Part shown: piece by piece, positions 1 through 10,082 of the stretch
Layout of the letters: the number at the start of each line of letters is the position of its first letter
Numbering within the stretch: the first letter of the stretch is position 1
Assembly (NCBI GenBank): GCA_964058805.1
Contig: CAXKVV010002011.1
Coordinates: 1-24,311 of the forward strand
Direction of reading: 5' to 3'
DNA: 24,311 nucleotides
Origin: Schoenoplectus triqueter
Lineage: Eukaryota; Streptophyta; Magnoliopsida; Poales; Cyperaceae
Notes under the pieces: generated by a model
Database searches by the model: none
Seen by the model: the letters and a program-made list of their open reading frames with translations, nothing else
Told to the model about the DNA's origin: nothing
Program-made: the position numbers and the translations under genes

Positions 1-433
1 AATCGAAATTTTAGAATAAAAAGCAAAGGTATGCCCAATAATAGGAGCAGATATGAATCTAGACTAGAAATTAATGTCAGAGTCTCTAATGTCGGTTACG
101 TGGTTGTTTAGAACAGTACTACGGAATGTTATTACGTATGCGACAAAAGAAGAATAATAGTTTGATGTCCCAGTGATGATTACAAGACTAACACAAAAAT
201 AATTGTTTATGAAGGAGAAGGAAATCATATCCATTTCCTCATGATGATAATAGCTATTGCATTCTCATACTAGCAAGAATATCTTTTCGGCTCTTAATTT
301 TCATGCCAAAATGGACTGGAGGAGACTAGAAGTGTAGGACTCTCCAACCCAAATACCAATCTGTCTCTTAGAATTCAACGGTTCATTTTCAAAACATTTT
401 TTTTTGTACCAAGTTTTTTATCTGGTGTGCGTG
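1..433. other. intergenic DNA, no gene recognised
   Basis: No reading frame of useful length or recognisable motif was found on either strand. Composition is AT-rich and typical of plant intergenic DNA. It could be flank of a gene outside the window, but nothing here shows that. Confidence 0.5.
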
Positions 434-1060
434 CAGTGACGGAGTGCAAAAATTCGAATAGGAGGGTCAGATCACAAAGATCAGAACCGGTAATTACATA
501 AAAAAGTTAATATAAAAAACATAATAAAGATATAAATTTTAAATTGAAAAATCATTATTAGTTATAATGATAATATTATCAATGTTTCTTCAGTTTTATT
601 TTTACAATTGCAAACATTTTTTAAAGTAGAAAATATTTTTTGAATGAAATTAAAATAAATGTAAAATAGCTTATTAGCAAGTGTATCAGTAGCCAAAAAA
701 ATGATATATCTAGAATAAATAGCTGGACAACCTAATAGTAAGACTTAATTCTAAAAAATGAAGAGTATATTAAATATATCAAATAAATACTTTTATTAAA
801 AAAAATTCAGCCAAAGAATGATGAGTTTGACAAAGAGTAAAAAGGAAATAGATTGGAACAATTAATCTAATTATAAATGAAGATAAAAAATATAATATTT
901 TATCTAAACAAATTAGAGTTTACTTAAATAATAACTTAACAATTAACATATTTTTTAATAGGGGTCAATCCATATAAATTACTGAAAGTATAATAAAAAT
1001 ATATATACTTGGCATATAATTTGAGGAAACTGGGGCCCACCTTTCCACTGTTTGTGTGGA
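434..1060. repeat. possible worn transposon remnant
   Basis: The stretch opens with CAGTGACGGAGTGCAAAAA and closes near a G-rich then C-rich segment containing CTGGGGCCCACC. Many plant hAT relatives begin with CAGTGGCGGA-type ends and finish with a gggggcc-type block, so this may be a deletion derivative. There is no transposase remnant, no convincing terminal inverted repeat and no target duplication. The call rests on resemblance of the left edge only. Confidence 0.18.
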
Positions 1061-1441
1061 ATAGGAAGGGGATGGAAGAAAGTAACAATATCAGATTATC
1101 TCTATCACATATGAATCCATATTCGATATTCAAATTTTAATATTTCCATAAGAGTTCCGAGAGACGTGAACAAACCGCAAAGGACAAAGATTTCATTATC
1201 AACATTTTGCAAAATGTCATAGTTTTACTTTTTATTTTTATTTGAAATTGAAAACAAATTAAAATTATTATTTTTAGTTTTTCACTTAAAATGCATCCGC
1301 GTAAAATTTATGAATTTTTAAGCTCATTTCATATTAGTCCAAAACGTCAAAAATTAGTGCAATAAAATTATCGATAATAATAGTATATATTTGATAATAT
1401 TTTATGCTTTACCTGAAATGAAACTGCGATGATAAAAAAAA

Positions 1442-1463
1442 TGTGTGTGTGTGTGTATATATA
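1442..1463. repeat. (GT)n-(AT)n microsatellite
   Basis: A run of TG dinucleotides passes directly into a short AT run. It is a compound simple repeat of about 22 bp with no evident function. Confidence 0.9.
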
Positions 1464-2060
1464 TGAAGGCTAAAATGCAACGCGTTGCACAGTTACACCT
1501 GTGCATAGCGCTAAAATCTCAAAATTAAAATTAAAAATGACCAATCCAAATCATTAAATTTATTTTGGATCAAATTCTTGTAAAAAATCAAATTTTATAT
1601 TTTTTTGAATTTTTTTGCTATTTGTTTAGGTCAAGAGAAAGTTGCTTAATTTAAGGATTTTGGATCGTTCAATAGTGATGCTTTCAGTAGTACTTCAGCT
1701 AGTCCAAATTTTAATTTTTCGTACTCAAAATTTTAATTTAATTACCTCAATAAAAATTTTATATCATAATCTTATAGAATACTAATTTTTATCTTATTTG
1801 AAAATATTTTACTATAATTAATGATTTTTAGAAAATGATCCTTTTGTTATATAATTTTTTATAATTTTTTTATTTTAGGGCTATCTTTTAAAAAATATTA
1901 AGCATCGTAAAATAATTTTAAACATGGTAAAAATAGTATTCAACAAGATTAGGATATAAAGATTTTATGAGCTACTTAAATTAAAATTTTGAGCATGACA
2001 AAATAGAAATTTGGACTGGTAATATTTCCGTCAAAGTGCTACCAAAAACACAATAGATAA

Positions 2061-2064
<4 letters not shown>

Positions 2065-2125
<61 letters not shown>
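2065..2125. repeat. compound (TA)n-(GA)n microsatellite
   Basis: About 13-14 TA units pass without a break into about 16 GA units, with one G-rich interruption near the end. It is an obvious length-polymorphism candidate. No gene is seen next to it. Confidence 0.95.
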
Positions 2126-4734
2126 TTATATGCTACTGTTAGCCGTGAAAATACAAATTTGCATCAGATCTGTCATTTCTTAATTTAAAACACTGATTCA
2201 ATCGTTTAAATTTTTATATTATTTTGAAAAAAAATTCTCATTTATTTTGAGGGGTAGAAAATACATTGAGTTTATAATTTTTAATAATAATGATTTTCTA
2301 ACTCTCAAATAAATCAGAAAAATTAAAAAATTTATCTCCAAACATATTTTAATGTGAAGAATATTTTGAACAATTGGATCGATATGTTAAATTTATGAAT
2401 AAGAGATACAACATAGTACTATTTGGTCATTAAAACAAACAAAATCGATCATTTAGATTCGACGTTTGAGTTTCGAACTATCACACTAAAATTATTTATG
2501 ACAGTAATACTGATGTCACAAATTTTACTTTTTACAGCCATAAAAAGTCAGCACCATACAACTAATAAATGTCAACTCGAAGATTTTAAAATTGAGTGAC
2601 ATAAATATATATTGAGCCATAACCAAAATTAAAATTGGAGTATTTTCAATCTGAAGGTTATAAATGGCCTAATAAAACAAACTGACCTATCCAAATGAAG
2701 GAAATAAACCCTCATGTCTTTTAGAAGAATTTTCTGCTTTGAAAATTGGCCAACAAAATTGCAATATAGTCGACGGAAGCAATAATTAGCAACAACAACA
2801 CTTGAGGGAGGCTTTGAAAACAAGAAAAAGATGGTGCCGAGATGGAAATTGAGTAGGTATTCTCATGGGGCTATGGGCCCAGACCAAGAAAAGCCGCGTC
2901 GGCGGCTATTAGTTCTATATTTCACGCTTCACGCATGTCTGTATATCACAGTATATATGACTATGTAGAATGGACTATACCATATTTATATGACTATATG
3001 ACTATATCCCCTTCCACGACAAACTGTATTCCGTTGGACTCGCCTAAAGCCATGATGATGATTGTGCCTTTCCAGCAGGCCTTCACAACACGTGAATAAA
3101 TAAATAAATAAGCCATCTGTTTTGTTACTATGCTCTGGAATGCACGTAGAATATGTTCTCTGAAATTTGACCCGTTAAGTGTTATTAACTTATGAAATTG
3201 ATAAAGTTTTTATTGGCCAAATTGTAGTGGACCATCGAAGGGGCGAGAGTTGACATCTCTGCGCAATTAATGAAGAACATGTGTTGCCCTATTATAAAAT
3301 GAAAATGAAAAACAAGTGTTAAATTATGAATGCATCAAATAATTAATAGCATTGACACCAAGACTAATTCAGCCCGTTTGATTATTTTATGTGTTATTTG
3401 TTTTTTTAGTTCTTTATTTTATTTTAATTATTTTGCACCGATCGAGTCTAGTTGTTACTACTAAGTACTAACAGAGCAGATGAACAATCAATGAAACAAA
3501 ATTTAGTGCTTTTTCACCTGCAGATGTGTACCTGGCAACCATAAAGTATTTTGCACATTTTGGTTTATCATTGTTTTATAATCATGTGCTTGAAAGGCAA
3601 TGCAAGCAAGAAATCATTAATCAAATTCATTAAATTAAATAGACAAATAACAGACAAGAAAGATTTCAATAAAGATGAGAAAAGTGTGGAAAAAGGAGAC
3701 CCCATTCAATAAGAATGCAAAACGGCAAGAAAAACAAAATCACCAAAAAGTTTTAGCATCTCCAACAAGCCACTCATATACCTAATCACCATTTGATTCA
3801 TTGATATTATTATTAATCAGTGTTCTTTTGGACTCTCTAGATGTTTTTTAGCCATTTATTTTTTTAAAAACTATTCTACATGGACATCACTCTAATGTAA
3901 AATCGATTCTGTAGATCTTGTGATTAATTATGTTATAATTGATTTTTTTTACTTAAAATTTTATTAAAATTAAAATTATATTAAATTAATTTTTTTTAAA
4001 CGAACTTCAAAATTAATTTTTAAATTCTTACAATACAATTGTACTACTTCTTACAGACCACACATTTATTAAGATATGGTTTTTTCAAATTACTTGATGG
4101 TCATCAAAAATGAAAATTTTTCATAATTGTATAAATAACAGAGAAAGTTCGATAGATAGAACCTCAAAAATTTATGTTGGGAAATGGAATAGTAATAAAA
4201 CTAAATAATTGAAGGAATATCAATCCTGTCATATATTTAGATATTGTATCCATATCTTCTAAAGATTTCATGCGTTCTTAAAAATCTGACACAGACGGTT
4301 TGCATTCAGATTGATTGTCTCGAATTATAAGTGAATCAGCTTTTAAGAAAAATGATTCAAGTAAATGGTTCAAATTAATTATGTTTACTTGAATTAGATA
4401 TCCAATTTTTTTATTTTATTGTGCGATAAGTTGTTAAGAAGTGAGAGATAAGTCTATCACATATGAGAAATAGTGACATTTTTATCTCTTTTCCAAACAT
4501 AATTCAAGGAGACTTGAACTCCATCTCTCTCCTAAATATAGCCTCAAGGAGATTTAAACTCTGTATCTTTCCCTCCCTGTTTTCCCTTTTGAAAGTTCTC
4601 ATTTAACAAATACATTTTTTTAACGAGGCTTTTAATTTGCAATTTCTATGATTGAACTAATATTAAAGTAACACATTTAATTTTTCACCGGCAAATGATT
4701 AAATATTGACCTTAAAATTTTATGATTGTACTAT
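2126..4734. other. AT-rich intergenic DNA, no gene recognised
   Basis: Both strands were read for coding potential. Only short, stop-bounded frames without domain motifs occur. A less AT-rich patch at about 2830-3090 contains short TATATGACTA direct repeats and ends in an AAATA run near 3094, but shows no coding or RNA-gene structure. A stretch near 3757 (TTTAGCATCTCCAACAAGCC) resembles the edge of some plant MITEs, but no matching second end was found. Confidence 0.5.
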
Positions 4735-4829
4735 CAAGTTAAATAAAATAACCTAATATTTTTATTAATAACGTAAAAAAATCAAAAATACGAAAATAAC
4801 ACTTAATGGGCAGAAATCACGAAAGTAAC

Positions 4830-4910
4830 AAATTCGCGTTTATTAAACGCATACTTAGGTCCGCATTTGTTAAAAGTGGATCTAGGTCCACACTTATTAA
4901 GTATGGACCT
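4830..4910 (+). repeat. three 27-bp modules inside the left TIR
   Basis: The segments 4830-4856, 4857-4883 and 4884-4910 are each exactly 27 bp. Each has a partly palindromic centre, for example GCGTTTATTAAACGC in the first and CACTTATTAAGTATGG in the third. The same three modules occur reverse-complemented in the right TIR with equal lengths. A related module is amplified inside the element at 5206-5345. Confidence 0.8.
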
Positions 4911-4951
4911 GGAAATTTTTTTTTTTTTTTTACAGATCCGAATTTAGAGTT

Positions 4952-5093
4952 GAATATGAATATAGATATGGATATGGATATGAATATGGATATAGATATG
5001 GATATGAATATGGATATGGATATGGATATGGATATGAATATAGATATGAATATGAATATGGATATGGATATGAATATGAATATGAATATGAAT
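4952..5093. repeat. GATATG/AATATG hexamer microsatellite in the left TIR
   Basis: About 24 hexamers of the form (G/A)ATATG lie in tandem. Long open frames on both strands here (Met-Asp/Asn repeats on +, Ile-His repeats on -) are by-products of the repeat and not genes. A shorter complementary tract lies in the right TIR at about 7930-7995. Confidence 0.95.
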
Positions 5094-5205
5094 AATTCGT
5101 GTATTAAGAGTTGAATATGAATAATTCATGTATTAAGAGTTGAATATAAATTAATTTTAATCAATGTATATAACTCAAATCATCTTGTAATGTACTAATA
5201 AATTC

Positions 5206-5345
5206 AGGTCCGCTTTTAAGAAATATGGATCCATATCCTCTTTTAAAAAATATGGATTTAGATCCACTTTTAAGAAATATGGATCTAGATCCACTTTTAA
5301 GAAATATGGACCCAAATCCGCTTTAAGAAATGTGAACTTAGACCC
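5206..5345. repeat. five-copy 27-bp minisatellite
   Basis: Units start at 5206, 5233, 5260, 5287 and 5314, the last being 26 bp. A typical unit reads AGATCCACTTTTAAGAAATA followed by TGGATCT. The units resemble the 27-bp modules of the left TIR in length, in the AGGTCC start and in the TGGATCT end. On the - strand the array encodes a nine-residue repeat (YFLKVDLDP-type), which I regard as incidental because there is no supporting start region or domain. Confidence 0.85.
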
Positions 5346-5492
5346 ATTATAAACCCACAGTTCTTTAAAATTCATACTTCTGACTCTCTCCGAACATAAT
5401 AAAGGTTAGTGAAAATTTTAATTTCTTTTATATTAATAAATTTAAAAGCATATTTAAGATATTAACCAATAATATTTTAATAATTTGGCGTA

Positions 5493-7364
5493 ATGATTCT
5501 GATTGTGATTTATGCGGGTGGTAATATCATCACAGGATCAACGGGTATTGATTATGATAATCCTCTTAGATTTTTTTTCTTGAAAATGAAGATATGTGTT
5601 TTGACGAGGCCAGAACTACGATAGCCAATGCAATAAAAAGAGAGTTAGCACAATTAACTGCAAAATAATAGCCGGTGTAATTAAAAGAGAGTTAGCAGAG
5701 GATACGACATTAACAATTAAAACAATATGTGCATTACTAAGAGAAAAAAAATCGGATGTTAATCCTTCCTACTCTAAGATTTGACGAGGTCGCGAGGAAG
5801 CAATAGCACCAATTTTTGAAAGTTGGGAGGGTTCGTATGATATACTACCTCAATTATTCAATGTTATTCAATCAATAAATTCTGGAATGAAATATAACAT
5901 CATGAAAGAGTCCAGCATTCAATCAAAAGTTTATTATTTTAAGTGTGCGGCATGGGCTTGGGGTCCATACATCGAAGATTTTTTGTACCTTCGACTAGTT
6001 ATAAGTATCAATGCTGTTTTTTTATCTGGATGCTATGAGGGAAGATTATTGATGACATTTGTATTGGTTGAAAATAAAAATATGAAGAATTAGGGTTAGT
6101 TTATGAGTTGGTTGGGTCACGAAGTGACCAAACCTGGACAAATTAGTGTAATTTCCTATCAACGCAAAGTAATCAAAGCGATTTTTGAGTATTCATAATT
6201 TGGTTGGTCAGAAAAAATGGGATGTTGTGAATCGATATTATATACAATATGTTTTAGAGAACTTGTACAAAGTATGTCATAATCAGGACATTAAAGATCT
6301 CTTCAAATGGATAGTTTCAGAGGAAAAAACCTCGTTGATTTAAGAAAGATATGTTATCTATCATATAACAGTTTTCGAATGGATATAAGTTTTTATTAAT
6401 TGTAAGTACTACAACAGATCAAAATGATAAAGAAAAAAAATTCAAGTAGATGGACTCAGTGCAAAGATCAAAGTTATCGTTTGAGAATTATGACAAGTAA
6501 TGGGTTAGAATCACTCAATCATGTATTTAAAACATGTCGATGTTTGTCGGTTGTAGCAATAATTGAAGGTACTTGATACAAATACATTAATTGGTTCGAT
6601 GAGCTAAAAAATATATCTATGGTATTAGTGAATGGAGGAAAAGTATGGTCAACAAAATTTACCGAAAAGCTAAATAAAAGAGCTAAAAAATCACGCCCAC
6701 ACAGGGTTGACCCTTATGGCTCTGATCGGGGGGACTATAAGATTATTCACCACAGTAAAACATTTTCTAATGGTGATTTTAAAAATTTTAAATACACTGT
6801 CAACATTGAAACATGCATGATACATTGACCACATTGAACAAGGCATGATGTCGAAATATACGTATTTAAAACCAAACCTAACTGGTATATCATGCTCTCA
6901 TATTCTGACGGTAATAAGAGTAAGAAAATTCGAGTTAAATAGGTTTATATGCCCCTTTTATAGTGCTCAAACACTTCTTAATACCTGATCCGAACGATTT
7001 TATCCATATTCAAATCAAATTGATTGGCCAGATAGCAATGGTCCAAGAATCATTCCCGTGCGACGATTGATTCAAAGGGGACATAGAAAGCATATTCGTT
7101 TACCAATGGTTATGGATGAAATGAAAGGACGACGGGTGAAACAAGGATCAATACTTGCATCAAATAATAACAACTCAGGTAATATTTTAGTATGCAAATA
7201 AAATGAAGATTTCTATTTTGCTATGTATATATAATTATGCATTATATATTTTTCATATAGCAGAAAATTAGAATACTCAGCAAGTAAGTCAATCTGCCTG
7301 TTACTCCATCACTGTTCCACCATCGAGAAGTAATATAAGCAATACTACTTTTGATGATGCATGA
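5493..7364 (+). pseudogene. broken MULE (MURA-type) transposase
   Basis: An ATG at 5493 opens a segment reading MILIVIYAGGNIITGSTGID, which resembles the N-terminus of plant MULE proteins. Further recognisable pieces follow in changing frames with stops between them. A pre-catalytic region with WEGSYDILPQLFN lies near 5820-5870. The start of the DDE domain, ISINAVFLSGCYEGRLLM, lies at about 6002-6060, with Asn where the catalytic Asp is expected. A VTKPGQISVIS piece lies near 6125, where the following Asp is Tyr. A segment NRYYIQYVLENLYKV lies at about 6220-6270, and MTSNGLESLNHVFK near 6490. A SWIM-type zinc-finger remnant, GISCSHIL, lies near 6882. The C-terminal region runs to a candidate intron (7179-7260, GT-AG) and a last exon ending at 7364. 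Multiple stops and lost catalytic residues make it non-functional. Family is clear from motif order; the exact subfamily is not assigned. Confidence 0.85.
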
Positions 7365-7808
7365 CATTCAATTAACGGTATCTCTCCTGTTATATCTTTG
7401 AATGTACATCATAACACTAATGAATCAGTTAATTATATGAATTAATTTATGATATAACCACATCTATAAATAATTTTAACTTTTTCCTATCATAGATGCA
7501 TCATAGATGAATCAGATCGTTATTTAGAAGCTCTTCTAATCGCCGAAATTGAAACTGTTGTATTGTATTATATTTCTATTATATTGTAATATAATTCTTT
7601 ATATTTTTAATAAATTATTATGTAGCTAATTATAATATTTTTATCATCAAAGAAGTTGAACTGAATATATTTTTTTAATGTTATTAGGAGATTAACTGAA
7701 TGCATTTAGTGAGTTTATTATCTCAATTTATCAGAAAAAATAAATTACAAACTTAGTTAATAACTTAAATAAAATATTAATAAACTTAGTTATTAACTTA
7801 ATACATAA

Positions 7809-8196
7809 ATTATTCATATTCAACTCTTAATACACGAATTATTCATATTCATCTCTTAATACACGAATTATTCATATTCATCTCTTAATACATGAATTAT
7901 TCATATTCATTTCTTAATACATGAATTATTCATATTCATATCCATATCCGTATTCATATTCATATCCGTATTCATATCCATATTCATATTCAACTCTAAA
8001 TTCGGATATGTAAAAAAATTCACGTCCGCACTTAATAAGTGCGGACCTGAGTCCACTTTTAACAAAGAGGGACCTAGGTACGCATTTAATAAACACGAAT
8101 TTGTTTCTTTCGTGATTTCTGCCCATCAAGTGTTATTTTCATAGTTTTATTTTTATTTACGTTATTAATAAAAATATCGGTAAAATAACACTTGAG
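7809..8196 (-). repeat. right terminal inverted repeat of the MULE
   Basis: This is the inverted partner of 4735-5148. Its 29-bp array (7809-7924, four copies plus a partial one, against two in the left TIR) starts ATTATTCATATTCAACTCTT. The hexamer tract is shorter than on the left, so the two ends have diverged mainly by repeat copy number. The 27-bp modules and the conserved TTTCTGCCCATC core are retained at about 8020-8129. Confidence 0.85.
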
Positions 8197-8321
8197 CGAC
8201 AAATTCTGTATTTTTTTCCTTTTTTAATTTTGCATATACACTTTGTTCTATTAAAAAAAATCGGTTTCTTCCGAAGAAAGTGACAGAGCAGTCACTGTTT
8301 TATTCTTTTTATATACTTTTT

Positions 8322-8735
8322 TAGGAGGATTTTAATTTCATAAGTTTTGTATGTGATAAAATGTTATCAACTCAATTTTTAGTTCATATTATAAATCCAA
8401 ACTGTTGATCTTGTTAATCTTTATGGTAGATGTATGATCTTAAAATTTTATGATTTTTATAGTTCATTTAATACTAGATCAAATGAGAACAAAATGGATG
8501 AATGTAGTTAATTATGATTGATTAATTTTTATATATTTATTTTATTCTCATTTGATCTAGTATCAAATGAACTTAAAAAATTATTAAATTTTAAGAGTAT
8601 ACATCTAGTATAAAAATTAATAAGATCAACGGTTTAAATTTAAAATTTAAATTTTTAATGTTAAAATATAAATTAAAAAATAAATTAATGACATATTATG
8701 ACACACAAAACTTAAAAGATATTGGAACCCTCCTC
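8322..8735. mobile_element. fold-back MITE, Mutator-type, with 9-bp target duplication
   Basis: The 414-bp element folds on itself over almost its whole length. The left arm from 8322 (TAGGAGGATTTTAAT) pairs with the right arm ending GGAACCCTCCTC at 8735. Strong inner pairing joins AACTGTTGATCTTGTTAAT (about 8400) and TACTAGATCAAATGAGAA (about 8473) with their complements near 8540-8630. It is flanked by identical 9-bp direct repeats ATACTTTTT at 8313-8321 and 8736-8744. A 9-bp duplication fits the Mutator superfamily. No coding capacity is present, so it would need a transposase supplied elsewhere. Its ends do not match those of the neighbouring MULE, so it belongs to another family. Confidence 0.85.
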
Positions 8736-8744
8736 ATACTTTTT

Positions 8745-9446
8745 ATATATAAAAGTAGCATATGTGTTTGTATGATTTAACCGGATGCAATGCGAACCGA
8801 CAAAATTCTCAAATCATAATATATCAATAAGATAAATATATAAAATAATATACTAAGTTATCACCAAGTCAAAAAATTATATATAAAAATCAGTAAATTA
8901 ATTTGAAGTCCAATAAAAACGAAGAAGAATATAATATTGCAGTCATCTCTTATTCAAAAGTTAAGTCAAATAGCAATGGAGAGATTTCCTCGAATTAAAG
9001 AGAGCCACGAAATTTATTTCAATTAAAAATTTGGCAGGCTACTTGTCCAAACTCCATAATACAATTATTTTTTTTCTTATCACCTTTAGTATTCTATTGG
9101 AAAACTACATATCCGTTTTTTTTTCTATGCCAGTATACCCTGTGAGGCTGTATCGCATTGAGCCACATCAAGGACCTTAAAGCAAAGGATAGCTTATTTA
9201 ACCTTATCAAGTCTCGGTTGTTATGATAATAACTCAAAGAGATTTATCTATGTTAATAACTACACAATCATTAACCCTCGATCCGTCATATAATAATGTC
9301 GACTAAAAAAACTCTCTTTTTACGTATCAAAGTAACTACGCCGCCACAATATTTGGTCCCATAATTGGGAGCATCCGCAAACAATAGCCAACACAAATTC
9401 ATTATTTCTATTTCTTATTACACAACAAACTTACTTATTAAGGATT
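8745..9446. other. AT-rich intergenic DNA, no gene recognised
   Basis: No reading frame or RNA gene could be supported. A less AT-rich patch at 9120-9300 has no coding structure that I can see. Confidence 0.5.
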
Positions 9447-9794
9447 GGGTTCGATCCTTGACAATGGTTTATTTTAACAATTTTGATAATGATTTTTTAA
9501 ATAAATATAAAAAATAAAAAAAATTGATAGATACATTCTTTCACTTATAGATTAATATTGTTTTAAATTTTATGTAATTTCATTATCATTTCATAGTCCA
9601 CTAAAAGTTATTGAATTGAAATCATTACAAATTATATAAGTTTTTAATAATTTTTCATGAACTATTAAATAATAATGAAATTATATAAAATTTAAAACAC
9701 TATCAATATAAAAGAACATTTCGATAAACTATTTTATTTCCAAATTTTTTTGTATTTATTTAAAAAATTATTGTTACAATCGGCAAAGTAACCC
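9447..9794. mobile_element. diverged fold-back element (MITE-like)
   Basis: The region is a long imperfect inverted repeat. The block GTTTTAAATTTTATGTAATT plus TCATTATCATTTCATAGT (about 9559-9597) pairs with its diverged complement at about 9651-9700. TTTTTTAAATAAATATAAAA (about 9492) pairs with TTTGTATTTATTTAAAAAAT near 9748. Outer ends may be GGGTT at 9447 and AACCC at 9790-9794. Insertions and deletions separate the arms and I see no target duplication, so this is an old copy and its superfamily is unassigned. It ends about 70 bp before the candidate TATA box of the MYB gene. Confidence 0.6.
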
Positions 9795-9866
9795 ACTTGA
9801 CAGTGGCCCCTCCCCAATTATTAAATCCAACATTCTTCAATCCTTCTATTTTTTTAACGTACGTTT

Positions 9867-9874
9867 ATTATAAA
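9867..9874 (+). promoter_or_regulatory. candidate TATA box of the MYB gene
   Basis: TTATAAAG-like sequence (TATTATAAAG, 9866-9875) lies about 210 bp upstream of the chosen ATG, followed by CT-rich leader sequence as is common in plant 5' UTRs. A start site near 9900 would fit, but this is inferred from position only. Confidence 0.4.
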
Positions 9875-9997
9875 GAAAAACATTTATTAAAGAATTCGGA
9901 AGCCCCTTCCCTTTTAAATCCTACCCGACTCCCTCCTAAGAAGAGCACAGCACCAACTTGAGTTGGCACCCCTCTGTTCTTTCTCCTCCCCTCTGTT

Positions 9998-10002
<5 letters not shown>

Positions 10003-10042
<40 letters not shown>
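10003..10042. repeat. (CT)20 microsatellite in the MYB 5' leader
   Basis: Twenty uninterrupted CT units end 40 bp before the MYB start codon. CT/GA tracts in plant leaders are known binding sites for BPC/GAGA-type factors and are prone to length change. The open frame running through it (Ser-Leu repeats) is in phase with the MYB frame but contains no ATG, so it is not part of the protein by normal initiation. Confidence 0.9.
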
Positions 10043-10044
<2 letters not shown>

Positions 10045-10082
10045 CACTCGGCAACCCAATTGAACAAGTAACTAACAGTAGA

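Larger units (their letters stand above)
4735..5148 (+). repeat. left terminal inverted repeat of the MULE
   Basis: It pairs with 7809-8196 in inverted orientation. In order it contains an outer AT-rich block, the conserved GGGCAGAAATCACGAAAG core (4808-4825), three 27-bp units (4830-4910), a poly-T tract, a GATATG-type hexamer tract (4952-5093) and two 29-bp repeats (5091-5148). MULE TIRs normally hold the transposase binding site and promoter. Which part does that here cannot be read from the sequence. Confidence 0.85.
4735..8196 (+). mobile_element. decayed Mutator-like element (MULE)
   Basis: Both ends carry long inverted copies of the same sequence. The left end around 4792-4830 (GAAAATAACACTTAATGGGC and onward) returns reverse-complemented at about 8100-8140 with few differences. 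The match continues inward for about 400 bp through 27-bp units, a hexamer tract and 29-bp repeats. It continues outward through a 22-bp identical block, ATATTTTTATTAATAACG plus flanking bases. Between the ends lies a broken transposase reading frame on the + strand. Plant MULEs are defined by long TIRs and a MURA-type transposase, and both are here. I could not find a 9-10 bp target duplication, so the exact outer limits are uncertain by perhaps 10-20 bp. The element is inactive as it stands. Confidence 0.85.

Noticed and set aside
4806..5129. Open frames of Met-Asp repeats (+) and Ile-His repeats (-)
   Set aside because: They are translations of a GATATG hexamer microsatellite inside a transposon end, open on both strands at once.
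7809..7943. Regular 29-bp repeats, CRISPR-like in period
   Set aside because: The units are back to back with no spacers, lie inside a transposon TIR and recur inverted at the other end.
4709..8456. 17-bp direct repeat CTTAAAATTTTATGATT at about 4710 and 8440, considered as a target duplication of the MULE
   Set aside because: It is too long for MULE duplications, the right copy lies inside the MITE arm, and the sequence is AT-rich enough for chance.
9448..9460. GGTTCGATCC, like a tRNA or SINE B box
   Set aside because: No A box or cloverleaf lies upstream, and it sits at the edge of a fold-back element.
9963..10082. N-terminal extension of the MYB frame through Ser-Leu repeats
   Set aside because: The frame is open but begins at TTG with no ATG, and it reads through the CT microsatellite of the leader.
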